Shown here: one piece after another, positions 9,436 through 17,281 of the stretch
Layout of the letters: each line of letters begins with the position of its first letter
How positions within the stretch are numbered: the stretch's first letter is position 1
Origin: an uncultured Alphaproteobacteria bacterium
Lineage (GTDB): Bacteria; Pseudomonadota; Alphaproteobacteria; Rs-D84
NCBI GenBank assembly: GCA_944389265.1
Contig: CALXLS010000001.1
Span: 1-64,000, forward strand
Reading direction: 5' to 3'
DNA length: 64,000 bases
The notes under the pieces: generated by a model
Seen by the model: only the letters and a program-made list of their open reading frames with translations
Told to the model about the DNA's origin: nothing
The model's database searches: none
Translations under genes and position numbers: made by a program

Positions 9436-11333
9436 TTTAATTCCTCGCAATTGTCGTCAAATATCGCATTTAAACGGTTGATTACATCATTCATTTTCGA
9501 AAAATAAATTTGATATTCGTCTGCGGCTGCCAAATATGCATTTTTTATTTTTTTCTGCACTTCTAACGACGGCACAGGAATTTCAATTTTCTGCAGTTCT
9601 TCTTGACTGATATTAACCATAGTAGCATGATTTGAACGACTATTTAGTAATGCTTTCCCGCGCTGACTCTCAAAAAACACCTTGACGTAATACGGGTCAA
9701 CCCGTGATGTATCCAGTTCGATTACATACAGATTTACAGATGGCACAATCTTTTGACCAGGTTTTGGGTCAGCCACTGCGATTTTATATGGTTCGCCACT
9801 TTTTGAAATAATTAAATCGTTCTTTTTTACAAAAAAGTTCTTTTTTTCCATAAGTTTATCAATAAATACACTTTTTTCGTATTCCGACCCAGTATCCAAA
9901 TACTGTAGCTCATCATCGATGATACCGTTCTTGATATCGGCTAATGTTAAATATTGTACATCTACTGTAGTATTTGTTTTGTTTGACGACAGCCCAGTAT
10001 TTTTGTATAATACCCCGCGTCTAATAGACTTGATTAAATTCCCAAGTTTTTGACCGTTTTCAAATTTTATATCGGCCGCAACATATCTGCCATAATTCAA
10101 GACATAATCATTCGTCTCTAAATCATTTACATCAACAGTTTTGCTGTATTCTGTATCTTGATACAATCCCGTCATTATTTTGGCGATATTTTCATCAGAC
10201 AATCTGTTGCACGGTTTGTCTTGTGTAACAATTTTTGTGGCGTCAACCAATCGTACATGTTTGTTGTTATGGCTAAACACTATCATAGTTACCGCCACCC
10301 CAGTGTTATTGTACAATCTGTCAGGCAATGCAATCACAGCCTCCACCAGTCCATTTTGAACAAATGTCTTTCTTGTTTGTGCATCTAAATTATTCCATGC
10401 AGCACCATTGCTCATTATTGCGACAGCTTTTCCGCCCGATGATAAATGTACGCAAATTTGTTCATTAAACATCCAATCGCTAGACATTTTATTGCCATCG
10501 ACACAATGATATTCATATCTGAGCCCACGTGGATAATCGGCAAATATTTTATCAAACACGTCGGTATCGCACTTTTTTGCAAAATAATTTACATAAATGT
10601 TGAGGAAATCTCTGTCAATATAATGTGCACCCAGCAAATTCGCCCTTAAAACAGCCACTTCATATTCTTCTGTCGCTATTTCATACCCATAGTACTTACC
10701 GCCAGGGAACACATCACCAAAACCATCCTCGACATATCTGGCCAATTTATCATTTTTAAACATTTCGACCATGAAACCAGCGGTACCACAGCCTAAATCC
10801 ATAACACGGTCCCCATTCTGAATATCTAATATCTGGAGTGCTAATTTATTTATTCCTTCTGGGGTTGGTACAGAATACCCATCGTGCGTCAAACCACGAG
10901 CAATGGGCTGCATCAGAACCACCGCTTTAAAAACACTATCATCGTATTTATCGGTCAATGCTACCAGTTTTTCCCACAAATCGCCCGGCAAATATCTCGA
11001 ACAGATACTTTGAATTATTTCCTGCACTTCACCAGAACCATCTGGATAAACATTGGTTTCGCCCGTGCGGCACAATAACATTTCTTGCGTATACTCTAGC
11101 ACTTCCTGTAAATTTGGTTTATGAGACGTTTGGTGCTTTTTCATTATACTGCACGCCGTATTTAATAAATATCCAGCAGCAACATAAAAATACCTATACA
11201 CATGCTTATTGGTATGACGAATATATGTCTGATACACGTCTTCCATGTCGTTATATGCAGATAGAACCGCATTATCATTAAATGCGAAATCTGATAATTT
11301 TGGTATAGATTCTAAAAATTTATCATTTGACAC
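9426..11333 (-). CDS. N6-methylase-like protein fused to a specificity (TRD) domain, altered catalytic motif
   Basis: A 635-residue protein starting at GTG with AAAGGAT upstream. Residues about 1-150 are helical. About 150-400 form an HsdM-like N6_Mtase domain with motif I DLGCGTAGFM. About 430-630 form a type I-like target-recognition domain ending in IEIPVPSLEVQ and a helix. Where HsdM enzymes have NPPF/Y this protein reads FADYPRG, so the first catalytic residue is Asp and the base-stacking aromatic is Arg. Methylation may be weak or lost. Its promoter (11371-11398) is flanked by two identical palindromes. It is a separate system from the hsd operon, not a broken copy. Confidence 0.85.
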   Translation of the reverse strand: MSNDKFLESIPKLSDFAFNDNAVLSAYNDMEDVYQTYIRHTNKHVYRYFYVAAGYLLNTACSIMKKHQTSHKPNLQEVLEYTQEMLLCRTGETNVYPDGSGEVQEIIQSICSRYLPGDLWEKLVALTDKYDDSVFKAVVLMQPIARGLTHDGYSVPTPEGINKLALQILDIQNGDRVMDLGCGTAGFMVEMFKNDKLARYVEDGFGDVFPGGKYYGYEIATEEYEVAVLRANLLGAHYIDRDFLNIYVNYFAKKCDTDVFDKIFADYPRGLRYEYHCVDGNKMSSDWMFNEQICVHLSSGGKAVAIMSNGAAWNNLDAQTRKTFVQNGLVEAVIALPDRLYNNTGVAVTMIVFSHNNKHVRLVDATKIVTQDKPCNRLSDENIAKIMTGLYQDTEYSKTVDVNDLETNDYVLNYGRYVAADIKFENGQKLGNLIKSIRRGVLYKNTGLSSNKTNTTVDVQYLTLADIKNGIIDDELQYLDTGSEYEKSVFIDKLMEKKNFFVKKNDLIISKSGEPYKIAVADPKPGQKIVPSVNLYVIELDTSRVDPYYVKVFFESQRGKALLNSRSNHATMVNISQEELQKIEIPVPSLEVQKKIKNAYLAAADEYQIYFSKMNDVINRLNAIFDDNCEELKCF

Positions 11334-11353
11334 GTTTTATCCTTTTTTTGTTT

Positions 11354-11420
11354 GATTATTGATAATCACGATTATAACCACAAAACGATTCGCGTCAAGC
11401 TTTTTTGATTATTGATAATC
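11354..11420 (-). promoter_or_regulatory. Promoter flanked by two identical palindromic operators
   Basis: On the minus strand a TTGACG (-35, 11393-11398) and TATAAT (-10, 11371-11376) are 16 bp apart. The 14-bp near-palindrome GATTATTGATAATC occurs exactly at 11354-11367, just downstream of the -10, and at 11407-11420, just upstream of the -35. Their starts are 53 bp apart, close to five helical turns. This suggests a dimeric repressor, with possible looping, controlling the 635/179-residue gene pair. No repressor gene is evident next to it. Confidence 0.8.
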
Positions 11421-11445
11421 GACAATTATGATTTGAGTAAATTTT

Positions 11446-12321
11446 TCATTCCCCATCTGGGATTTCGGGGCTGAACACATCTGCCTTGTTACCACAGATT
11501 TTTTTGTTTCGGCTATGGCGTAATTTTAGTTTGGTCACCTTGCAACCATATGATAGGTCCAGCACATAAACATCCCTGAATACAGACTCAAATTTATGCT
11601 TTTGTAATTTATCGGATAAATGCACAAAACCGTTTTCGACAACGACCAACAAATCGCATTCATCGCAATTCTTTTTGTATTGTTCGAACTTCTTGTTCTT
11701 GCCGTCTATCGTCTTTTGCAGGTCTTCGAACGGGTTTTCAATACACATTCCTTGATTATTTACATGTGCTGATGTATGCGGCGCATGCATTTTGCTAGCA
11801 TTTACAATAAACGTCTGCCCTTTTACATCAACCCACTTCTTTGTTATTCCCCATTTTGGAATGCCGGCTTCCTCCAGCGCAGATATCAATGCATCCTTAA
11901 TTTCTTTGTCTGTGGCATTTAATTTATTAAATCCGGGGTTATAGCACCTGTCAAAAAAATCTTCCCTGGTCATACTGAATTTTCGCGGGTCTTGAATATC
12001 TATTAGCAAGGTAAGCGCGATTCCCTGTTTCTTAAAGTGGCCGACTATCTTCTTGGCAATTTCTTCCAAACGCATCGTGGCTATGTTCTTGGCACTTTTA
12101 TTTACGAAATTAACAATCTCTAAACCTATTGTGGGCCTATTTGGAACCTTGAATATAAAATCCGGGCTTTCGCTGCTTATTTTTTTGGTTATACCGTTTT
12201 CCTGCATCCAGCGTTCACCAAGTTTATGGCGTGTAAATAACGCTAGATAAGTTGCCTCTGCGCCTTTTTGACCATCATCTTGAATTATAAATTGCCCGCC
12301 CTTGTGTACAACTTCTGTCAT
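11446..12321 (-). CDS. Putative PD-(D/E)xK-like nuclease-fold protein
   Basis: A 291-residue protein whose ATG is 11 bases after the stop of the DUF4143 ATPase gene, so the two are probably co-transcribed. Near residues 52-70 is SPDFIF followed by GLEIV. The spacing matches the D and E of a PD-(D/E)xK nuclease core, but the lysine position appears to be valine. The C-terminal part contains CDECDLLVVVENG, a strand typical of such folds. It could be a nuclease with a relocated lysine or an inactive DNA-binding relative. No signal or membrane segment is present. Confidence 0.6.
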   Translation of the reverse strand: MTEVVHKGGQFIIQDDGQKGAEATYLALFTRHKLGERWMQENGITKKISSESPDFIFKVPNRPTIGLEIVNFVNKSAKNIATMRLEEIAKKIVGHFKKQGIALTLLIDIQDPRKFSMTREDFFDRCYNPGFNKLNATDKEIKDALISALEEAGIPKWGITKKWVDVKGQTFIVNASKMHAPHTSAHVNNQGMCIENPFEDLQKTIDGKNKKFEQYKKNCDECDLLVVVENGFVHLSDKLQKHKFESVFRDVYVLDLSYGCKVTKLKLRHSRNKKICGNKADVFSPEIPDGE

Positions 12322-12332
12322 TGTGTATTGTT

Positions 12333-13559
12333 TTACAAATACGCCACGGGGATGACGTTTACATCGGCCGTTAATGGCAGGTGAGTTTGCGCATTACAAA
12401 CAACCGCACCTGGGCCACGTTGGGCATGCAAGACGTCTTCTATGACCCTAAAATTTTTTATGTCGCCAACATTCGGTGTCGTTGTTCGTTTGATTTCCAC
12501 AGGATACAATTTACCGTTTTCTTCAATCAAAACATCGATTTCCGCACCATGATTATCACGATAGTAATATATGTTCGGGTTGCGACCATTGTACCAATAG
12601 CTTTTAATTATTTCGGATACAACGTATGTTTCAAATATACTGCCCGCCATAGCCCCATTTGCAAGTGTTTCCGGTGTGTTCCACCCAGTCAAGAATGCGG
12701 CCAGCCCTGTATCAACGAAATATACCTTTGGAGCTTTGATAATACGTTTGGTAACGTTGCTGTAATACGGACGCAACAAGAACACCAAGCCCGACGCTTC
12801 CAATACAGACAGCCATGATTTAATCGTTGGTGCGGTTACACCAATGTCACGGGCAATGTCACTGTAATTCATTTCCTGGCCTGTTCTGGCCGCCAAGACA
12901 CGCATAAACGACACAAATGCCATAGTATCCCCAACCGCACCAAAACTTTTAACATCGCGTTCGATATAGGTCTGCAGATATGATTCATAAAACGTATTCC
13001 ACATGTCGTCTGGTGCACCGTGCATTTTCGGATACGAACCACGCCATATCACATCATACACACGATTGATGTCCATTGGCTTGGATATTTTTGCCTTGGC
13101 ATCAATATATTCCATTGTTGGCAAGAACGGTTGTGCCATTGGATTATTATTCTTTTCATCTTGGGAAAATCCGTCCAGATGCAGTATGCCGACACGTCCC
13201 GCCAAACTTTCTGATACATTTTTCATCAAATGAAACTGTTGCGAACCGGTCAGCCAGTACATACCAGGCTTGTTTTCTTGGTCTACAATCGCCTTGATAT
13301 ATGGAAACAGTTGCGGTGCATATTGAACTTCATCAATCAAAACAGGGGCCGGGAAACGTTGCAAAAACAGTTCTGGTTCCGTCTGGGCCAGACTTCTGTT
13401 CGCCAACGTATCCAACGAAACATAGGTTGCAGGCGTATTTGCAACATTTTGCAAAACCGTTGTCTTACCAACTTGACGCGGTCCCGTGACCATAATCACA
13501 GGGAAAAAGTTGCTGATTTTTTCTATACTCTGTTCCAAAGTTCTGTTTATGTATGCCAT
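12333..13559 (-). CDS. AAA ATPase with C-terminal DUF4143
   Basis: A 408-residue AAA_14/DUF4143 protein. Walker A GPRQVGKTT lies near residue 26, Walker B PVLIDEVQ near 93 and sensor segment LTGSQQFHLM near 124. DUF4143 (about 210-370) carries EIDVLIEENG...VEIK, the PD-(D/E)xK-like motif usual in this family. Such ATPases are common in gut bacteria and mobile elements. Their role is unproven, with defence or toxin-like functions suggested by context. A GGAGG ribosome site lies 5 bases before the ATG. Transcription starts from a repeat-flanked promoter at 13592-13620 and probably continues into the 291-residue gene. Confidence 0.9.
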   Translation of the reverse strand: MAYINRTLEQSIEKISNFFPVIMVTGPRQVGKTTVLQNVANTPATYVSLDTLANRSLAQTEPELFLQRFPAPVLIDEVQYAPQLFPYIKAIVDQENKPGMYWLTGSQQFHLMKNVSESLAGRVGILHLDGFSQDEKNNNPMAQPFLPTMEYIDAKAKISKPMDINRVYDVIWRGSYPKMHGAPDDMWNTFYESYLQTYIERDVKSFGAVGDTMAFVSFMRVLAARTGQEMNYSDIARDIGVTAPTIKSWLSVLEASGLVFLLRPYYSNVTKRIIKAPKVYFVDTGLAAFLTGWNTPETLANGAMAGSIFETYVVSEIIKSYWYNGRNPNIYYYRDNHGAEIDVLIEENGKLYPVEIKRTTTPNVGDIKNFRVIEDVLHAQRGPGAVVCNAQTHLPLTADVNVIPVAYL

Positions 13560-13568
13560 AGCATCCTC

Positions 13569-13659
13569 CGGCGGATTTAAAGTTATACTTTAGAATATCA
13601 AAAGTCAGACCCAATGTCAAATATTTTCGGCGGATTTAAAGTGACGCTTTAGATTATCG
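13569..13659 (-). promoter_or_regulatory. Promoter with two 31-bp direct repeats, each containing a palindrome
   Basis: On the minus strand TTGACA (13615-13620) and TATTCT (13592-13597) are 17 bp apart. Two near-identical repeats, about 13569-13600 and 13628-13659, each hold the inverted pair TAAAG-N5-CTTTA (13578-13592 and 13637-13651) followed by ATCCGCCG. One repeat overlaps the -10 and start region, the other lies upstream of the -35. The arrangement suggests repression of the DUF4143 ATPase operon, perhaps by its own product. Confidence 0.75.
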
Positions 13660-13674
13660 AAAATGCAGCCATAT

Positions 13675-14652
13675 TTAGCAAAAATCATCGAACACATCAC
13701 CACCTGTCCATTCATAACCGCGTTCTATGGTATAATATTTTTCTGCGCCTTCGTCTGTAATAAACGTTCTTATAGAGGTATGATAGAACATGTTAGATTT
13801 ATACTCTATTTTTGCTAACGCATAGCCCATACCACCACTGGCCATAACCACAATGGCTTTTCTATCCTTATCGAAATCTGCTTTTATAACTTCAGATTGA
13901 TAAACAGCATTTTTAGCAAACAGTTTGCCCTCGCTTATATTGTTCAAGTAATCTTGCAATGGTTCATCTGATACCACGGATGGACATAATGGAAATTCTG
14001 ATGGAACTTTCCAGTTAACTTGCATTGCATTAGGTGTAAGCGATTGTTTTTCTATCGGCATATCTTCTTCCACTGTATCTTCTGGGCCCCACTGTTTATC
14101 ATGATACACCCACTCACCCAATTTACCATTGCCTGTCGGCACAGAATCTTCTTTGGCCCAACGTTCTAATTTTTCTTTACTGATTTTTGCTTCATCTGGC
14201 GAAACTGTGCGCATCCAGTCAAAATTCTGGTCCACACTACCAGCTCTTAAAAGTGCAGGATTTTCCAAGAAGTTTTCAATACTGCCACAACATAATATTA
14301 TACGCTTTCTGGTTATTGGATTGTTCAGTGCGTTTTCCAGTCTAGTTGCCCAACGCAAGTTGTCTGGCCGATTATTACACTTATTTGTGTCCTTGTGGTC
14401 TATTACATGCGTGGACGATGGCTTTGGTTCAAGAAAGGCCTCTGCAACAATCTGATGAACACGCACAGAATTGATATACATATATCCATTCGTTTCGTTT
14501 TTGGTTCCAAAGGTCCAAACTTCATCTAGTTTGCGTTTTATCTTGTTGGGCCGAGCATGCCGCATTACCGCACCATTATTACGCACAGAGTACCTTTCGT
14601 CCTTGAACACACATTCCTTTTCTTGGTCAAAAAAAGAGTCAACACTTATCAT
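13675..14652 (-). CDS. HNH endonuclease (NUMOD4/HNH_3 type) with unknown C-terminal domain
   Basis: A 325-residue protein. Residues about 15-75 resemble a NUMOD4-like segment (RYSVRNNGAVMRH). The HNH core at about 75-120 reads VHQIVAEAF, then HVIDHKDTNKCNNRPDNLRW, holding the metal-binding and catalytic histidines and asparagines. The remaining 200 residues are not recognised. Proteins with this core are phage-type or homing HNH nucleases. The start has AAGGGGA five bases upstream and lies 2 bases after the integrase stop, so integrase and nuclease form one transcript. No intron or intein is seen, so it is probably free-standing. Confidence 0.85.
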   Translation of the reverse strand: MISVDSFFDQEKECVFKDERYSVRNNGAVMRHARPNKIKRKLDEVWTFGTKNETNGYMYINSVRVHQIVAEAFLEPKPSSTHVIDHKDTNKCNNRPDNLRWATRLENALNNPITRKRIILCCGSIENFLENPALLRAGSVDQNFDWMRTVSPDEAKISKEKLERWAKEDSVPTGNGKLGEWVYHDKQWGPEDTVEEDMPIEKQSLTPNAMQVNWKVPSEFPLCPSVVSDEPLQDYLNNISEGKLFAKNAVYQSEVIKADFDKDRKAIVVMASGGMGYALAKIEYKSNMFYHTSIRTFITDEGAEKYYTIERGYEWTGGDVFDDFC

Positions 14653-14654
14653 TA

Positions 14655-15842
14655 TTATCCCCTTATATCTGAATCCACAAATTCCAACATTTTATCGGCG
14701 GCACGCTGGATAGATTCTCTAACTGGGTCTACCGTAAGGCGACTATATACCAATGTCGCACTTTGAGACTTGTCACCAAGTGCCTTGCCTATTATTTGTA
14801 AACTTGAACCCGTTATCGCCTGATAACTGCCAAACGTCCTGCGCAAATCATGTATTCGGAAATTTTCTATACCAGCCTGCTTTAGCAATGCATACCATGG
14901 CCGATGAAAATCTTCTACATGGCCACTTTTACTACCAGCACGGCTTGAAAACACCCAGTCATCTGTTGCGTATTGCCGCATATCACTTAATATTTCTTGC
15001 GTCTGTTCTATTAACGGTATACGTTGTGGCTCGCCATTTTTAGAATCCGGAAACAACACAAAACCTAGATTTAAATCAACGTTAGACCAGCGCATAGACA
15101 ACATATTCTGACGTCTTTGACCTATGAATAAGGACAACAGTATATAATTCTTGAACTGCTCATTCTGTTCTTCATTTAGCGCTGTCCAAAAACGTTTCAA
15201 TTCATCTGGTTGTAAAAACCTTTCACGAGATTGTTCTTTGAACATCTTTATGCCCTGTGCTGGATTTTCATAGCGTTTAGGATATCCCCAATCAAACGCC
15301 TTGTTATACATGTGCTTTACCAGCCCCAAAGAACGATTGGCAGTATATAAACTGACTTGCTTTCTTATGCTTTCATGAAGTTGCTCTAGGTCCTTGCGAG
15401 TTATGCTTATCATTTTGCGATTATGCAATGGCGCCAGATAATTACGAAACATAGACTCGTCTTTAACCTGTGACTTAGGTCGCTTATATACCTGTGAATA
15501 TTGCGGAAAATACACATCGTCAAAGAACTGCTTTAAAGTAATATCTTTCAGAGCGTCACGACGTTCTTCAGACGGGTCAGTCCCTTTGTCTGCAGTTGCC
15601 TTTAATTCACGCGCTTTTACACGAGCTTCTACAAGCTTCGTAACACCTACCCTGCCAATTTTTATACGCTTTGGCGTACCTTGGAACTTCATATAGGCAT
15701 AGTAAGTTTTGGCACCACCATAAGTCACAATAACACAAAGACCCGCCTGCCCGTCATCATAGTATGTAACGGGTTTCTTATCAGTTGGCACAGGCAACGC
15801 CGCCAACGCTTTTTCAGTAAAATTAAAGCGGTTAGTCTGCAT
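14655..15842 (-). CDS. P4-type tyrosine site-specific integrase
   Basis: A 395-residue integrase. It has an N-terminal DUF4102 arm-binding domain (about 8-90), a SAM-like core-binding domain (about 105-200) and a catalytic domain with Arg in FIGQRR, HDLRR and the nucleophile Tyr in VYSRL. The second histidine position reads LGDKS instead of the common LGHKS, a tolerated variant that may weaken activity. It recombines the element at tRNA-Asn, whose displaced 3' half lies about 740 bp upstream. The start overlaps the 3' end of the neighbouring membrane-protein gene by 11 bases. Confidence 0.95.
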   Translation of the reverse strand: MQTNRFNFTEKALAALPVPTDKKPVTYYDDGQAGLCVIVTYGGAKTYYAYMKFQGTPKRIKIGRVGVTKLVEARVKARELKATADKGTDPSEERRDALKDITLKQFFDDVYFPQYSQVYKRPKSQVKDESMFRNYLAPLHNRKMISITRKDLEQLHESIRKQVSLYTANRSLGLVKHMYNKAFDWGYPKRYENPAQGIKMFKEQSRERFLQPDELKRFWTALNEEQNEQFKNYILLSLFIGQRRQNMLSMRWSNVDLNLGFVLFPDSKNGEPQRIPLIEQTQEILSDMRQYATDDWVFSSRAGSKSGHVEDFHRPWYALLKQAGIENFRIHDLRRTFGSYQAITGSSLQIIGKALGDKSQSATLVYSRLTVDPVRESIQRAADKMLEFVDSDIRG

Positions 15843-16422
15843 TATTTATTACATTTTTATCTTCTGAACACTTTGTGTTAGGCAATCGGTTAACTGCCTG
15901 ATTTTCTTTAATTTTTGACATGATATTTTTTATTAAAATTGTATTATGCTCATTTTCTTTTATATATGGTATAGAGACATTTCCTCCCAAAGCATACAAA
16001 ACAAGCGTATAGTACCCAAAAACACTACCTCCCAAAGACTTATAAACTTCGGCGTTATTAACATCTTTCATAAAAAGCTTATCATAGTGTTTGTTTAGCC
16101 AGCCCGTTTTTACAGTTATTACGTCATCTGTTTTTTGTGCCTTCACAAACGCCGACGAAAATAAATCGCTCCCGCTCTCTTTCAGAGTATATAACATGGG
16201 CAGTAAGAACACCGAATATAATATATCTGAATTAAAAACCCCTTCCAAAATAAATTTTTTCTCTGCGAGATAGCGTCCTAGCTCATCAAACCCCAAAAAC
16301 AGCCCCACCAGTACAGATACATCCAGCGCAAAAAGAATAAATTTTTCAAGTATAACCCACCCTCTACATATATAAAAGCCTGTACCATTATCAACTAAAA
16401 ACATATCATCTATTTTATTCAT
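15832..16422 (-). CDS. Membrane protein with bacterial PH-like domain
   Basis: A 196-residue protein with two hydrophobic segments (about 27-47 and 68-85). These are followed by a domain reading TVKTGWLNKHYDKL...LGGSVFGYYTLVLYALGG, the pattern of bacterial membrane-anchored PH domains (bPH2/DUF304). It has a GAAGAGG ribosome site. It is the outermost gene at the right end of the element, overlapping the integrase gene, so it is probably transcribed with it. The role of such proteins in integrative elements is unknown. The domain assignment is moderate. Confidence 0.65.
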   Translation of the reverse strand: MNKIDDMFLVDNGTGFYICRGWVILEKFILFALDVSVLVGLFLGFDELGRYLAEKKFILEGVFNSDILYSVFLLPMLYTLKESGSDLFSSAFVKAQKTDDVITVKTGWLNKHYDKLFMKDVNNAEVYKSLGGSVFGYYTLVLYALGGNVSIPYIKENEHNTILIKNIMSKIKENQAVNRLPNTKCSEDKNVINNAD

Positions 16423-16447
16423 AAAAAATTGACCTCTTCTTTAAATT

Positions 16448-16486
16448 TTTGCTACCTATTTGCTACCAACGGCGTTTTTTGCTACC
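16448..16486. repeat. Right arm-type repeats of the element
   Basis: Three GCTACC hexamers at 16451-16456, 16462-16467 and 16481-16486. The first two lie in a 21-bp stretch (16448-16468) identical to 28-48. They are between the integrase operon and the tRNA-Asn remnant, where arm-type sites of P4-type integrases are expected. Confidence 0.6.
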
Positions 16487-16582
16487 AATTTTCATTAATT
16501 ACCATCAAGTACAACATAGCCTATAACCCGCAGAAAATCAAGAAAAATTAAACTTTATCAATTTCTATCAATCTTAATAAAA

Positions 16583-16630
16583 ACGGACTGTTAATCCGTA
16601 TGTCACTGGGTTAAAGCCCAGTTACCCAAG
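16583..16630 (+). pseudogene. Displaced 3' half of tRNA-Asn(GUU), element attachment remnant
   Basis: The sequence folds as a perfect anticodon stem (16583-16587/16595-16599) with loop CTGTTAA, giving anticodon GUU, followed by a 5-base variable region. The T-stem ACTGG/CCAGT encloses an 8-base loop that has lost the TTCGA consensus. No D-arm or 5' acceptor strand precedes it. This is what remains of the original tRNA 3' end after integration in the anticodon region, and it has decayed without selection. The intact gene should lie left of base 1. Confidence 0.8.
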
Positions 16631-16655
16631 ATACAATATCATAGTGCACTTTTAT

Positions 16656-17213
16656 CTATCTGCACCTTTCAAATACTTGTATCCGTATCAACTTTTGATA
16701 CACTTCGTAATCCACGGCACAGAAGTTTTCTGAATCTATTAAGTTCGCTAAACCTGGTAACCCTAAACTTTTATATACTCCTGGTTTTATACATGTACTA
16801 AAACCTGTGTAAAACCACTTATTCGGAACAGTAAGTATTTTACCACTCTTTTTATCACGGCATACTATAGTTCCTGCATAACCTGTTTGCCCCAAAAACT
16901 TGATACTTGGTTTAGCGTATCTGGGCTTTCTTATAACTTTACCTATATAAGGAATATCTGAATAAGGACTTATACTTAAAGATACAACCGCAACTAATTC
17001 ATAACTTTTATTAAACCTAGCATCTTTTTTTAAAATATTTCTAAAATTATTGTAAATTATATTGTCTTCTTTGGATGCTGCAACGCCATTATTAAGACAA
17101 CCCGTATCATAATCGAACCATTCAACAAATTGATAATTTGCACCTAATAATTCGTGCATTTTATTTTGTGTTAAAGTTTCTTTTATTACATCCATTAAGT
17201 AATAAACTAGCAC
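16656..17213 (-). CDS. Hypothetical protein beside the attachment site
   Basis: A protein of about 185 residues. GTG at 17213 is preferred because AAGGA lies 7 bases upstream; ATG at 17195 and TTG at 17231 are alternatives. It contains an aromatic, glycine-rich central part (about 100-150) with IKFLGQTGYAGTIVCRDKK and a following KWFYTGFSTC segment, but no motif I recognise. No signal peptide or membrane segment is seen. It lies just outside the element's right edge and is separated from the next gene by a strong terminator hairpin, so it is a single-gene unit. Confidence 0.6.
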   Translation of the reverse strand: MLVYYLMDVIKETLTQNKMHELLGANYQFVEWFDYDTGCLNNGVAASKEDNIIYNNFRNILKKDARFNKSYELVAVVSLSISPYSDIPYIGKVIRKPRYAKPSIKFLGQTGYAGTIVCRDKKSGKILTVPNKWFYTGFSTCIKPGVYKSLGLPGLANLIDSENFCAVDYEVYQKLIRIQVFERCR

Positions 17214-17240
17214 AAAGGAATCCTTTTTCAATGAAATTAT

Positions 17241-17275
17241 AAAAGAATCAGCGGAATTTCACCGCTGATTCTTTT
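17241..17275 (-). terminator. Strong intrinsic terminator (bidirectional hairpin)
   Basis: A perfect 14-bp stem 17241-17254/17262-17275 with a 7-base loop and T-runs on both sides. It ends the TetR-led operon whose last gene stops at 17282. Confidence 0.9.
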
Positions 17276-17281
17276 ATATTA

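Larger units (their letters stand above)
1..16630. mobile_element. Integrated defence-carrying element (tRNA-Asn site), left end just outside window
   Basis: The integrase gene (14655-15842) lies close to a decayed tRNA-Asn 3' half at 16583-16630. GCTACC repeats occur near both ends (31-47 and 16451-16486), as expected for arm-type integrase sites. Between them are an AlpA/Xis-like gene, phage-like small genes, an HNH endonuclease and defence cargo. The right boundary is seen. The left boundary is inferred to lie a short way before base 1, because the arm repeats on the right sit about 110 bp inside the core site. An intact tRNA-Asn on the + strand is predicted there. Confidence 0.75.

Noticed and set aside
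9426-11333. A broken copy of hsdM from the adjacent type I system
   Set aside because: The frame is continuous, includes its own target-recognition domain and has its own regulated promoter and a coupled partner gene, so it is a separate gene rather than a pseudogene.
12053-12250. Opposite-strand frames inside the hsd, ATPase and nuclease-like genes
   Set aside because: They run antisense to well-supported genes, lack ribosome sites and domains, and arise from codon bias.
28-16468. The 21-bp direct repeat as the core attachment site itself
   Set aside because: It lacks tRNA sequence and contains repeated GCTACC hexamers typical of arm sites. The tRNA-Asn fragment 115 bp further out is the better core.
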